NCBI RefSeq assembly: GCF_014648195.1
Contig: NZ_BMQQ01000011.1
Span: forward strand, 1 to 64,000
Direction: 5' to 3'
DNA: 64,000 nt
From: Streptomyces purpureus
GTDB lineage: Bacteria; Actinomycetota; Actinomycetes; Streptomycetales; Streptomycetaceae
Part shown: positions 17,767 to 26,197 of the stretch, piece after piece
Layout of the letters: each line of letters opens with the position of its first letter
Numbering within the stretch: the first letter of the stretch is position 1
Made by a program: the position numbers and the translations under genes
The notes under the pieces: generated by a model
Told to the model about the DNA's origin: nothing
What the model saw: only the letters and a program-made list of their open reading frames with translations
Databases searched by the model: none

Positions 17767-18993
17767 TCACGCCCCGGGCCCCGCCCACAGCCCGTCCGCC
17801 GTGAGCCCGAGCAGGTCGATCGCGTTTCCGCGGACGATCCGCTCCACCACCTCCGGGTCGACGTGCCCCATCTGCGCCTCGCCGACCTCCTTGGACTTGG
17901 GCCAGGTCGAGTCGGAGTGCGGGTAGTCCGTCTCGTAGAGGACGTTGCCGACCCCGATCGCGTCGAGGTTCCGCAGGCCGAAGGCGTCGTCGAAGAAGCA
18001 GCCGAAGACATGGCCGGCGAAGAGCTCGGACGGCGGGCGGTGGACCTTGTCGGCGACCCCGCCCCAGCCGCGGTTCTCCTCCCAGACGACGTCCGCGCGC
18101 TCGAGGATGTACGGAATCCAGCCGATCTGGCCCTCGGCGTACATGACCTTCAGGTTCGGGAAGCGCTCGAACTTGCCGCTCATCAGCCAGTCGACCATCG
18201 AGAAGCAGCAGTTGGCGAAGGTGATCGTGGAGCCGACCGCCGGCGGCGCGTCCGCCGAGGTCGACGGCATCCTCGACGAGGAGCCGATGTGCATGGCGAC
18301 GACCGTGCCGGTCTCGTCGCAGGCGGCCAGGAAGGGGTCCCAGCAGTCGGTGTGGATCGAGGGAAGCCCCAGGTGGGGCGGTATCTCGGAGAAGGCGACG
18401 GCCCGTACGCCACGGGCCGCGTTGCGGCGCACCTCGGCCGCCGCCAGCTCGGCGTCCCAGAGCGGGATCAGGGTGAGCGGGATGAGCCGGCCGTGCGCCT
18501 GGGGCCCGCACCACTCCTCGACCATCCAGTCGTTGTAGGCGCGCACCCCGAGCAGTCCGAGCTCGCGGTCGCCGGCCTCGGTGAACGTCTGACCGCAGAA
18601 TCGCGGAAACGTGGGGAAACACAGGGCGGACTGGACGTGATTGACATCCATGTCCGCGAGCCGGTCGGGCACGCTGTACGACCCGGGCCGCATCTGTTCG
18701 TAGGTGATCACTTCGAGTTTGATCTCGTCGCGGTCGTATCCGACGGCGGTGTCGAGGCGGGTGAGGGGGCGGTGCAGGTCCTCGTAGACCCACCAGTCGC
18801 CGATCGGCCCTTCGTCCCCCTTCGCGCCCATGACCGGGGCGAACTTGCCGCCGAGGAAGGTCATTTCCTTCAGCGGGGCCCGGACGATCCGGGGTCCGAC
18901 GTCGTGGTACTTCGACGGGAGCCGGTCCCGCCAGACGTTGGGGGGCTCCACCGTGTGGTCGTCCACCGAGATGATCTTCGGGAAGGTCTCCAT
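17767..18993 (-). CDS. ACMSD-like TIM-barrel amidohydrolase
   Basis: A 408-residue amidohydrolase-2 protein. It opens with IISVDDHTVEPPNVWRDRLP (an HxE-type variant of the first metal motif) and has FPRFCGQTF, MVEEWCG, FSEIPPHLGLPSIHTDCWDPF, AMHIGSSS and YETDYPHSDSTWP. It is a close paralogue of the protein at 58588. The group hydrolyses or decarboxylates C-C or C-N bonds, and such genes often accompany acyl-CoA dehydrogenase clusters. The start may be ATG 18993 or GTG 19002; neither has a well-spaced ribosome site. A perfect regulon palindrome lies 12 bp upstream, so the message may be nearly leaderless. Confidence 0.88.
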   Translation of the reverse strand: METFPKIISVDDHTVEPPNVWRDRLPSKYHDVGPRIVRAPLKEMTFLGGKFAPVMGAKGDEGPIGDWWVYEDLHRPLTRLDTAVGYDRDEIKLEVITYEQMRPGSYSVPDRLADMDVNHVQSALCFPTFPRFCGQTFTEAGDRELGLLGVRAYNDWMVEEWCGPQAHGRLIPLTLIPLWDAELAAAEVRRNAARGVRAVAFSEIPPHLGLPSIHTDCWDPFLAACDETGTVVAMHIGSSSRMPSTSADAPPAVGSTITFANCCFSMVDWLMSGKFERFPNLKVMYAEGQIGWIPYILERADVVWEENRGWGGVADKVHRPPSELFAGHVFGCFFDDAFGLRNLDAIGVGNVLYETDYPHSDSTWPKSKEVGEAQMGHVDPEVVERIVRGNAIDLLGLTADGLWAGPGA

Positions 18994-19014
18994 GCCTTCC
19001 ACGGTAGCGCTGAT

Positions 19015-19029
19015 CTGACGGTCCGTCAG
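19015..19029. promoter_or_regulatory. Catabolic-regulon palindrome, perfect copy
   Basis: CTGACGGTCCGTCAG, 12 of 12, flanked by the usual T on the left (GAT-CTGACG). It lies 12-21 bases upstream of the possible starts of the amidohydrolase at 17767-18993. Confidence 0.8.
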
Positions 19030-19173
19030 CTCCGTGGTAGCCGGATCCTGTCATGACCTTGTGCAGAGAGTCACCCGATGCTGACGCGCCCGCTCCGGAC
19101 AAGGCAGACTGTCGGGGGCGAAACCAGCGACAAGACCAGGGACCAGGGACCAGGGGTGCGAGCAGGGGGAGCT

Positions 19174-22125
19174 ATGGACCGCGACAACGGGCCACGCGTA
19201 CCGGAGCAGCGGGCTCCGCTCACAGGTCACGGAAGTGACCTGCGCTTCGGTGTGCTCGGCCCGGTCCGCGCATGGCGGGACGGCGAAGCCCTGCCCTCCG
19301 GCTCACCGCAACAGCGCGCCCTGCTGGCCGCGCTGCTGCTCCGCGACGGCCGCACGGCGACCGCCGCCGAGCTCATCGACGCCATCTGGGGCGACGAACC
19401 CCCCTCGCAGGCGCTCGCGGCCGTCCGGACGTACGCCTCGCGGCTGCGCAAGGTTCTCGACCCCGGGGTCCTGGTCAGCGAGTCAGGTGGCTACGCCATC
19501 CGCACCCGCGCCGACTCCCTCGACCTGCACGTCGCCCAGGAGCTCGTCGCCGAGGCGGAGAAGGCCCGCGCCGCCGGGGACCGCACCCAGGCCCGCGTCC
19601 TGATCAACAAGTCCCTGGGCCTCTGGGACGGCGAGCCGCTCGCCTCCGTCCCCGGCCCGTACGCCGAGACCCAGCGGACCCGCCTGGAGGAGTGGCGGCT
19701 CCAGCTCCTGGAGTCCCGCCTCGACCTGGACCTGGATGTCGGCTCGCACGCCGAGGCCGTCTCCGAGCTGACCGCGCTCACCGCCGCGCACCCCCTGCGC
19801 GAGCGGCTGCGCGAGCTCCTCATGCTGGCCCTGTACCGCAGCGGCCGCCAGGCCGAGGCCCTCGCCGTCTACGCCGACACCCGCCGCCTCCTCGCCGACG
19901 AGCTCGGCGTCGACCCGCGCCCCGAACTCTCCCGGCTCCAGCAGCGCATCCTCCAGGCCGACGCCGAACTGGCCCGCCCGGTCGAACCGTCCGCCGCGCC
20001 CGCCCCCAGCCGCAACCGCCCCGCCCAGCTCCCCGCCACCGTCTCCGACTTCACCGGCCGCGCCGCCTTCGTCCGCGAACTGGGCGACCGGCTCGCCACC
20101 GCCGAGGGCTCGGTCATGGCCGTCTCCGCCCTCGCCGGGATCGGCGGCGTCGGCAAGACCACGCTCGCCGTCCACGTCGCCCACGACGCCCGCCCGCACT
20201 TCCCCGACGGCCAGCTGTACGTCGACCTCCAGGGCGCCGGGGCCCGCGCCGCCGAGCCGGAGACCGTCCTCGGCTCCTTCCTGCGCGCGCTCGGCACCCC
20301 GGACGCGGCCATCCCGGACTCCCTCGACGAGCGGGCCGCGCTCTACCGCTCCACCCTCGACGGCCGGCGCATCCTCGTCCTGCTCGACAACGCACGCGAC
20401 GCCGCCCAGATCCGGCCGCTGCTGCCCGGCACACCGGGCTGCGCGGCCCTGGTCACCAGCCGCACCCGGATGGTCGACCTGGCCGGCGCGCACCTCGTGG
20501 ACCTCGACGTGATGTCCCCCGAGGAGGCCCTCCAGCTCTTCACCAAGATCGTCGGCAGGGAGCGGGTCTCCGCCGAGCGCGAGGCGGCCCTCGACGTGGT
20601 CGCCGCCTGCGGATTCCTGCCGCTGGCCATCCGGATCGCCGCCTCCCGGCTGGCCGCCCGGCGCACCTGGACCGTGTCGGTGCTCGCCGCCAAGCTCGCC
20701 GACGAGCGGCGCCGCCTCGACGAGCTCCAGGCCGGCGACCTCGCCGTCAAGGCCACCTTCGAGCTCGGCTACGGCCAGCTGGAGCCGGCCCAGGCCCGCG
20801 CCTTCCGCCTGCTCGGCCTCGCCGACGGCCCCGACATCTCCCTCGCGGCCGCCGCCGCGGTCCTGGACCTGCCGGTCCGGGACGCCGAGGACCTCCTCGA
20901 AGCCCTCGTCGACACCTCCCTCCTGGAGTCCGCCGCACCGGGCCGCTACCGCTACCACGACCTCGTACGCCTCTACGCACGCTCATGCGCCGAGCGGGAC
21001 GAACAGCCCCCGGCCGAAAGGGAGTCGGCGCTGTCACGGCTGCTCGACTTCTACCTGTCGACGGCGGCCGGCGTGTACGGCATCGAGCGGCCCGGCGACC
21101 GCCTGGTCGACCACCTGGAGCCCACGACCTACCCCGGACTTTCCTTCACCGACCGGCACGCCGCCCAGGACTGGCTCTACGCCGAGGCCAACTGCCTCCT
21201 CGCCTGCGTGCGCCAGTCGACCACCGCGGCCACCCTGCGCCGGTCCGTGGACCTGCTCTGGGCCTCCCTCGACCTCGCCGAGTCGGGCGCCAACTCCAAG
21301 CAGTACGAAGCCGCGGCCGCCGGCCTGCGGGAGGCCGCGCGGGCCGCCGGCGACACCAGGGCCGAAGCCCGCGCCTCCGTCACCCTGGCCTACGTCCACC
21401 ATGTCTCGGGCCGCTTCGACCAGGCCGACCAGGAAGCCCACGAGGCCATGAGCCAGGCCGAGGCGATCGGCGACCCCCTCCCCTGCTGCTGGGCCGCGAA
21501 CACCCGAGGTGTCATCGCCATCTACCAGAACCGGCAGGACGACGGCGAACAGCACCTCACCCAGGCCATCGACGCCTTCCGCGGCTGCGAGGACCAGGCC
21601 GGCGAGGCCAGCGCCCTGTGCAACCTCTCCCGCATCCACCTCGGCATGGGCCGTACGGACAGCGCGGTCACCCTCGCCCAGCAGGGCACCGACATGTACG
21701 ACGCCATGGGCCACGCCCTCAAGGGCGCCAACGGCCGCTACGCCCTCGGGCTCGCGCTCACCCAGAGCGGACGCCTCCCCGCCGCCGCCGACCGGCTCCG
21801 CGAAGCCCTCGACGTCTTCCGCGACAGCCGCCAGCGGCTCTGGGAAGGCATGACGCTCTTCCGCCTCGCCGAGGTCGACATCGCCGCCCTGCGGCACGCA
21901 CAGGCCGCCGCCAACGCCGAGATGGCGCTCACCGTCCTGCGCGGCATCGGCGGCGAATGGCGCCGGGGCAACGTCCTGACCGTCCTGGGACGCGCCCTCG
22001 ACGGCATCGGGCAGAACGGCCGCGCACGGGTCTGCTGGCAGGAAGCCCTCGGCATCTACGAGGAGTTGGGCTCCCCGGAGGTCGACTCGGTCCGCGCCCT
22101 GCTGAAGCCGGTCGCGGCCGCGTAA
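19174..22125 (+). CDS. afsR: AfsR global regulator (SARP with NB-ARC and TPR domains)
   Basis: A protein of about 983 residues. The N-terminal OmpR-type winged helix spans roughly residues 22-98 (LRFGVLGPVRAW, SPQQRALLAALLL, AVRTYASRLRKVL). A bacterial transcriptional-activation domain follows to about 250 (LYRSGRQAEALAVYADTRR), then an NB-ARC ATPase with P-loop GIGGVGKTT near 322 and LVLLDNARDAAQIRPLL, and TPR repeats over the last 350 residues. Size and order match Streptomyces AfsR, which is phosphorylated by AfsK and activates afsS. The ATG at 19174 follows AGGGGGAG. afsS lies 246 bp downstream and afsK 6 kb downstream, which supports identity. Confidence 0.9.
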   Translation: MDRDNGPRVPEQRAPLTGHGSDLRFGVLGPVRAWRDGEALPSGSPQQRALLAALLLRDGRTATAAELIDAIWGDEPPSQALAAVRTYASRLRKVLDPGVLVSESGGYAIRTRADSLDLHVAQELVAEAEKARAAGDRTQARVLINKSLGLWDGEPLASVPGPYAETQRTRLEEWRLQLLESRLDLDLDVGSHAEAVSELTALTAAHPLRERLRELLMLALYRSGRQAEALAVYADTRRLLADELGVDPRPELSRLQQRILQADAELARPVEPSAAPAPSRNRPAQLPATVSDFTGRAAFVRELGDRLATAEGSVMAVSALAGIGGVGKTTLAVHVAHDARPHFPDGQLYVDLQGAGARAAEPETVLGSFLRALGTPDAAIPDSLDERAALYRSTLDGRRILVLLDNARDAAQIRPLLPGTPGCAALVTSRTRMVDLAGAHLVDLDVMSPEEALQLFTKIVGRERVSAEREAALDVVAACGFLPLAIRIAASRLAARRTWTVSVLAAKLADERRRLDELQAGDLAVKATFELGYGQLEPAQARAFRLLGLADGPDISLAAAAAVLDLPVRDAEDLLEALVDTSLLESAAPGRYRYHDLVRLYARSCAERDEQPPAERESALSRLLDFYLSTAAGVYGIERPGDRLVDHLEPTTYPGLSFTDRHAAQDWLYAEANCLLACVRQSTTAATLRRSVDLLWASLDLAESGANSKQYEAAAAGLREAARAAGDTRAEARASVTLAYVHHVSGRFDQADQEAHEAMSQAEAIGDPLPCCWAANTRGVIAIYQNRQDDGEQHLTQAIDAFRGCEDQAGEASALCNLSRIHLGMGRTDSAVTLAQQGTDMYDAMGHALKGANGRYALGLALTQSGRLPAAADRLREALDVFRDSRQRLWEGMTLFRLAEVDIAALRHAQAAANAEMALTVLRGIGGEWRRGNVLTVLGRALDGIGQNGRARVCWQEALGIYEELGSPEVDSVRALLKPVAAA

Positions 22126-22167
22126 AGCCGCCCCCGGACCGGGCCCCGGCCGACGCCCGAATCAGAC

Positions 22168-22189
22168 GTTCATCGTTCGTTTATCGCCG
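22168..22189 (+). promoter_or_regulatory. Putative AfsR/PhoP box in the afsS promoter
   Basis: Two adjacent 11-base direct repeats, GTTCATCGTTC and GTTTATCGCCG, resemble PHO/AfsR boxes. A possible -10 hexamer AAGGAT lies 18 bases further on (22208-22213), so the repeats overlap the -35 region as described for the S. coelicolor afsS promoter. This places AfsR (and perhaps PhoP) as activator of the small gene at 22372. The match to literature is from memory. Confidence 0.6.
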
Positions 22190-22371
22190 CACGGCATTCT
22201 TTTCTTCAAGGATCCGTCGCGTCGGGGGGCAGACGGGTCACTGGAGAGGCCGTCGCTCCAACGCACTAGGGTGAACGGCCCCAAGAGGCCCGTCCGGCCG
22301 TCCACGGGGGAACAGCCGGGCGGGCCTCGCCCAACCCAGCGTCTGACGCACGACACCAACGGGAGAACACC

Positions 22372-22596
22372 ATGAGCGACACCACCAACGCGACCGGCAC
22401 CGGCGGCGAGCAGATCCAGACGAAGAACATCCACGCCACCGGCTCCCCGGCGACCGACGCGGTCGCCGAGAAGATCGGCATCAAGAACATCCACGCCACC
22501 GGCACCAACCCGGCCCCGGCCCCGACAGCCCCCGAGGCCGGCACGGGCGACGCGTCGACCGACAACATCCACGCGACGACCGAACCGGCCAAGTAG
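22372..22596 (+). CDS. afsS: AfsS-like small regulatory protein with NIHAT repeats
   Basis: A 74-residue, highly polar protein with three copies of an N-I-H-A-T motif (TKNIHATG, IKNIHATG, TDNIHATT) separated by Ala/Pro/Thr-rich linkers. Repeats of this type and the position just after afsR are the hallmarks of AfsS, which raises antibiotic production by an unclear mechanism. GGGAG lies six bases before the ATG, with a leader of about 150 bases after the likely promoter. A strong terminator follows 40 bp after the stop, so it is probably monocistronic. Confidence 0.82.
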   Translation: MSDTTNATGTGGEQIQTKNIHATGSPATDAVAEKIGIKNIHATGTNPAPAPTAPEAGTGDASTDNIHATTEPAK

Positions 22597-22635
22597 GACC
22601 GGCCAGGGGGGACGAAGACCTTTCACCCACGGGGT

Positions 22636-22682
22636 GCGGCCGCGGCGGCGCGGAGGGGGAGCCGTCGCGGCCGCGTATTTTT
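22636..22682 (+). terminator. Rho-independent terminator after afsS
   Basis: A 13-bp stem (22636-22648 with 22662-22674, one G-U pair) is followed by GTATTTTT. This is the most classical hairpin-plus-U-run in the window. It isolates afsS from the downstream small gene. Confidence 0.9.
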
Positions 22683-22835
22683 GGGGCTCGGTTCGTCTCC
22701 GGGCGCATGGGGCGGTCGGGCCGGGGCCGAACGCGCCATAAGTTGTCCGGAACACAGGGCAACCATCGAACATTCACCCGACCGACACCTAGGGTCATTC
22801 ATGTCCGGAAACAACCCGTCCTTGCGGAGGATCGC

Positions 22836-22961
22836 ATGAACCGCGCCAGACGTCTGCTCCTCGGCGCCCTCATCGCCGTCGCGGTCACCGCGGGCTCGGC
22901 CACCTCCGCGGCCGCGAACGTCCATGCCACGGGGCACGCCGTGACGGCCGCTCCGCGCTGA
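22836..22961 (+). CDS. Tiny secreted peptide carrying an AfsS-like NVHAT motif
   Basis: A 41-residue protein with an n-region (MNRARRLLLG), a hydrophobic core and a signal-peptidase site near TSAAA, leaving a mature part of about 14 residues: NVHATGHAVTAAPR. The N-V-H-A-T-G element matches the repeats of the cytoplasmic AfsS-like protein encoded 240 bp upstream. GGAGG lies five bases before the ATG. The upstream gap holds TTCACCC and a possible -10 TAGGGT near 22790, so it may be separately transcribed. I do not know this peptide; an extracellular role is inference. Confidence 0.6.
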   Translation: MNRARRLLLGALIAVAVTAGSATSAAANVHATGHAVTAAPR

Positions 22962-24518
22962 TCAGCCGGTACCCCGCGCGGACCGGTCGCGCAGTTCCCC
23001 CTTGACGACCTTACCGCTCGCGTTCCGGGGCAGCGCCGTCACGAACTCCACCTCCCTCGGGACCTTGTAGTTCGCCATCTCCCGCCGCGCCCACGCGATC
23101 AGGTCGTCCGCCGTGAGCGTCGCGCCCGGCCGCCGGACCGCGAACGCCTTGCCCACCTCGCCCAGGCGCGCGTCCGGGATCCCGATCACGGCCACGTCCG
23201 CTATCTCCGGGTGCAGGCCGAGGAGTTGCTCGATCTCCGCCGGATAGGCGTTGAAACCGCCGACGATGAACATGTCCTTGATCCGGTCCGTGATCCGCAG
23301 GTTGCCGGCCGCGTCCAGCTCGCCCACATCGCCCGTGTGCAGCCAGCCGTCCGCGTCCAGGACCTTCGCCGTCTCCTCCGGGTCCTCGAAGTAGCCGCCC
23401 ATCACATGGTGGCCGCGGACCAGCACCTCGCCGTTCTCGATACGGACCTCCGTGTCCGGGATCGCCCGGCCCGAGGTCCACGCGATCACCTCCGGGGGGT
23501 CGCCTCGGCGGCACATCGTCACGATGCCGCTCGCCTCGGACAGGCCGTACGCCGTGAGGACCGTCCCCACGCCCAGCTCGGACCGCAGGCGTTCCACCAG
23601 CTGGAGCGGCACCACCGCCGCGCCCGTGACGACCAGCCGCAGGGCGGAGAGGTCATGGCTTCCGCGGGCCGGGTGGTCCAGCAGGGACTGGTGGAGGGTG
23701 GGCGGGCCGGGCAGGACCGAGATCCGTTCGGCGGCGATGTTGGCGAGGACGGTGTCCACGCTGAAGACCGGCTGCGGCACCATCACCGCGCCCCGCATCA
23801 GGCAGGCGATGATGCCGGCCTTGTAGCCGAAGGTGTGGAAGAACGGGTTAACGATCAGATAGCGGTCGCCCTCCCGCAGTCCGGCCAGCTCGCTCCAGAC
23901 GCCGTAGCAGCGCAGGGTCTGGGCGTGTGTGATGACCGCGCCCTTGGGCCGGCCGGTGGTCCCTGAGGTGAAGATGATGTCCGAGGGCGCGGCGGACTCG
24001 ACCGCGTCGGCCCGGGCCCGGACCTCGTCGTCGCCGATGGTGTCCCCTCCGGCCAGGAAGTCCTTCCAGGTGCGGTAGTCCTCCGGCGCGCTGTCCGCGA
24101 GGACCACGACCTGCTCCAGGTCGGGCAGTTCGACCCCGGACCGGCGCAGCGAGGCGACGTACGAGGTGCCGAGGAACGTGCCCGTGATGAAGAGCAGCCG
24201 GGCGCGGGAGCGGGAGAGGACGTACGCCGCCTCCGCGCCCTTGAAACGGGTGTTGAGCGGGACGAGCACCGCCCCGGCCGTCACCGCGCCGAGGGCGGAG
24301 ACGATCCAGTCGAGGGTGTTGGGCGCCCAGATCGCGACGCGGTCCCCCGGCCTTACCCCCGCCGCGATGCAGGCGGCCGCGGCCCGCTCGACGCGCTCGC
24401 CGAGTTCCGCGTAGGTGATCCGGAGGCGGCCCTCGACGACCGCCTCCCTCGGGCCGTACCGCTCGGCGGCCGACCGCACCAGCCTCGGGATCGAGCCCCA
24501 CTCCAGGTCCCCGCGCAT
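22962..24518 (-). CDS. FadD3-like acyl-CoA synthetase (AMP-forming)
   Basis: A 518-residue adenylate-forming ligase with P-loop FTSGTTGRPKGAV, NPFFHTFGYKAGI, YGLSEASGIV, HTGDVGELD and RITDRIKDMFIVGGFN, ending in the catalytic Lys region NASGKVVKGEL. The stretch from NPFFHTFGYKAG through LPGPPTLHQSLLDHP strongly recalls mycobacterial FadD3, which activates the steroid C/D-ring acid HIP. That suggests a bicyclic or branched carboxylic acid substrate. The ATG at 24518 follows GGAGGGG. It is divergent from the thiolase cluster at 24607, with two regulon palindromes between. Family sure, substrate inferred. Confidence 0.9.
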   Translation of the reverse strand: MRGDLEWGSIPRLVRSAAERYGPREAVVEGRLRITYAELGERVERAAAACIAAGVRPGDRVAIWAPNTLDWIVSALGAVTAGAVLVPLNTRFKGAEAAYVLSRSRARLLFITGTFLGTSYVASLRRSGVELPDLEQVVVLADSAPEDYRTWKDFLAGGDTIGDDEVRARADAVESAAPSDIIFTSGTTGRPKGAVITHAQTLRCYGVWSELAGLREGDRYLIVNPFFHTFGYKAGIIACLMRGAVMVPQPVFSVDTVLANIAAERISVLPGPPTLHQSLLDHPARGSHDLSALRLVVTGAAVVPLQLVERLRSELGVGTVLTAYGLSEASGIVTMCRRGDPPEVIAWTSGRAIPDTEVRIENGEVLVRGHHVMGGYFEDPEETAKVLDADGWLHTGDVGELDAAGNLRITDRIKDMFIVGGFNAYPAEIEQLLGLHPEIADVAVIGIPDARLGEVGKAFAVRRPGATLTADDLIAWARREMANYKVPREVEFVTALPRNASGKVVKGELRDRSARGTG

Positions 24519-24537
24519 CTCCGCCCCTCCCACTTAG

Positions 24538-24552
24538 CTGACTATCCGTCAG
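24538..24552. promoter_or_regulatory. Catabolic-regulon palindrome (11/12), divergent promoter
   Basis: CTGACTATCCGTCAG, one mismatch. It lies 20 bases upstream of the acyl-CoA synthetase start (24518, minus) and 55 bases upstream of the thiolase start (24607, plus). It is one of two copies in this divergent region. Confidence 0.75.
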
Positions 24553-24564
24553 ATTAGCTGTAGC

Positions 24565-24579
24565 CTGACGCGCTGTCAG
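24565..24579. promoter_or_regulatory. Catabolic-regulon palindrome (11/12), second copy in the divergent promoter
   Basis: CTGACGCGCTGTCAG, one mismatch, 27 bp from its neighbour at 24538 (centre to centre) and 27 bases before the thiolase ATG. The two sites could separately control the two directions. Confidence 0.72.
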
Positions 24580-24606
24580 CAGCAGCGACCCACCGCGGAG
24601 GTGCCG

Positions 24607-25755
24607 ATGCCAGGACTGAAGGACGCGACCGCGATCGTCGGCATAGGACAGACACCCTTCGCGAAGCAACTGACCGACTCCGAGAAGACCTTGGCCTGCC
24701 GGGCCATCCTCGCGGCGCTCGACGACGCGGGCATCGCCCCCTCCGAGGTCGACGCCTTCGCCTCGTACACGATGGAGGAGACCGACGAGGTCGAGGTCGC
24801 CAAGACCATCGGCGCGGGAGACGTCACCTTCTTCTCCAAGGTCGGCTACGGCGGCGGCGGTTCCTGCGCCACCGTCGGACACCTCGCCGCCGCCGTCGCC
24901 ACCGGCCAGGCGAGTGTCGGCGTCGCCTGGCGGTCCCGCAAGCGCGGCTCCGGCCCTCGGCCGTGGAAGAACACCGCGGTCCAGCTGCCCACCCCCGGCC
25001 AGTGGACCCGCCCGTTCGGCCTGCTGCGCCCCTCCGACGAGATCGGGATGCTCGCCCGCCGCTACATGCACGAATACGGAGCCACCCGCGACCATCTCTT
25101 CAACGTCGCCCTGGCCTGCCGCAACCGCGCCAACCAGAACCCGGCCGCGATCATGTACGAGCGCCCGCTGACCCGCGAGATGTACATGACCGCCCGCTGG
25201 ATCAGCGAGCCCCTCTGCCTCTTCGACAACTGCCTGGAGACGGACGGCGCGCTGGCCTGCGTGATCGTGTCGGCCGAGCGGGCCCGGGACTGCCGGCAGC
25301 GGCCGGTGTACGTGCACTCCGCCGCCCAGGGCCTGCCCGCCCAGCACCACGGCATGGTCAACTACTGGAACGACGACCCGCTCACCGGCCCGGCCTGGAC
25401 CGCCGCCCGGCAGCTGTGGAAACAGGCCGACTTCGGCCCCCAGGACGTGGACGTCGCCCAGATCTACGACGCGTTCACCCCGCTGATCCCGCTCTCCCTG
25501 GAGGGGTACGGCTTCTGCGGACGCGGTGAGGGCGGCGCCTTCACGGAGGGCGGCGCGCTGGAGATCGGCGGCCGGCTGCCGGTCAACACCGGCGGCGGCG
25601 GGCTCAGCGAGGCGTACGTCCACGGCTTCAACCTGATCAACGAAGGCGTGAAGCAGCTGCGCGGCACCAGCACCGCACAGGTCCCGGACGCGTCGACCTG
25701 CCTGGTCACGGCGGGCGAGGGCGTCCCCACATCCGCGATCCTGCTTCGAGCGTGA
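24607..25755 (+). CDS. Ltp-type thiolase/lipid-transfer protein (possible CoA-ester aldolase subunit)
   Basis: A 382-residue thiolase-fold protein of the lipid-transfer (SCP-x/Ltp) branch. It has IVGIGQTPFAKQL at the N-terminus, VGYGGGGSCATVGHLAAAVATG, QIYDAFTPLIPLSLEGYGFC and PVNTGGGGLSEAYVHG. Relatives such as mycobacterial Ltp2 work with a DUF35 partner as retro-aldolases in steroid side-chain removal, and a DUF35 gene follows 10 bp downstream. GGAGG lies five bases before the ATG. It is the first gene of a thiolase-DUF35-crotonase operon under two regulon palindromes. Thiolysis versus aldol cleavage cannot be decided from sequence alone. Confidence 0.88.
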   Translation: MPGLKDATAIVGIGQTPFAKQLTDSEKTLACRAILAALDDAGIAPSEVDAFASYTMEETDEVEVAKTIGAGDVTFFSKVGYGGGGSCATVGHLAAAVATGQASVGVAWRSRKRGSGPRPWKNTAVQLPTPGQWTRPFGLLRPSDEIGMLARRYMHEYGATRDHLFNVALACRNRANQNPAAIMYERPLTREMYMTARWISEPLCLFDNCLETDGALACVIVSAERARDCRQRPVYVHSAAQGLPAQHHGMVNYWNDDPLTGPAWTAARQLWKQADFGPQDVDVAQIYDAFTPLIPLSLEGYGFCGRGEGGAFTEGGALEIGGRLPVNTGGGGLSEAYVHGFNLINEGVKQLRGTSTAQVPDASTCLVTAGEGVPTSAILLRA

Positions 25756-25765
25756 GGAGCCCACG

Positions 25766-26197
25766 ATGCTCGCACCCGTCATCGACGAGGACGGCGCCCC
25801 CTTCTGGGAGTACGCCGCCCGGGGAGAGCTGCGGATCCAGGCCTGCGCCGCGCCGGAGTGCGGCGAGCCTCGGTTCCCGCCCCGGCCGTGCTGCCCGCGC
25901 TGCCAGTCCTTCGACAGCCGCTGGCTCCGGATGAGCGGGCGTGGCCGGATCTGGTCGTTCGTGATCCCGCATCCGCCGCTGCTGCCCGACTACGCCGCGC
26001 AGGCGCCGTACAACGCCGTCCTGGTCGAGCTGGTGGATGCCCCGCAGATCCGGCTGGCCGGCAATGTGGTGGCCGCGCCGGACGCGGCGCTGAACTCGGT
26101 CGATCCGGCGCGGCTGCGGATCGGGGCGGCGGTGCGGGTCGCCTTCACCGAGATCGACGGGGTGAGCGTGCCGCGCTGGCTGCTGGAGCGCTCATGA
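25766..26197 (+). CDS. DUF35 Zn-ribbon/OB-fold partner of the thiolase
   Basis: A 143-residue protein with a short N-terminal helix (FWEYAARGELRIQ), a rubredoxin-like zinc ribbon (CAAPEC and CCPRC) and an OB-fold (RGRIWSFVIPHPP, APYNAVLVEL). This is the ChsH2/DUF35 type that docks onto Ltp thiolases and can itself bind acyl-CoA. GAGGAG lies upstream of the ATG. It overlaps the crotonase start by ATGA, so stoichiometric expression of all three is likely. Confidence 0.9.
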   Translation: MLAPVIDEDGAPFWEYAARGELRIQACAAPECGEPRFPPRPCCPRCQSFDSRWLRMSGRGRIWSFVIPHPPLLPDYAAQAPYNAVLVELVDAPQIRLAGNVVAAPDAALNSVDPARLRIGAAVRVAFTEIDGVSVPRWLLERS

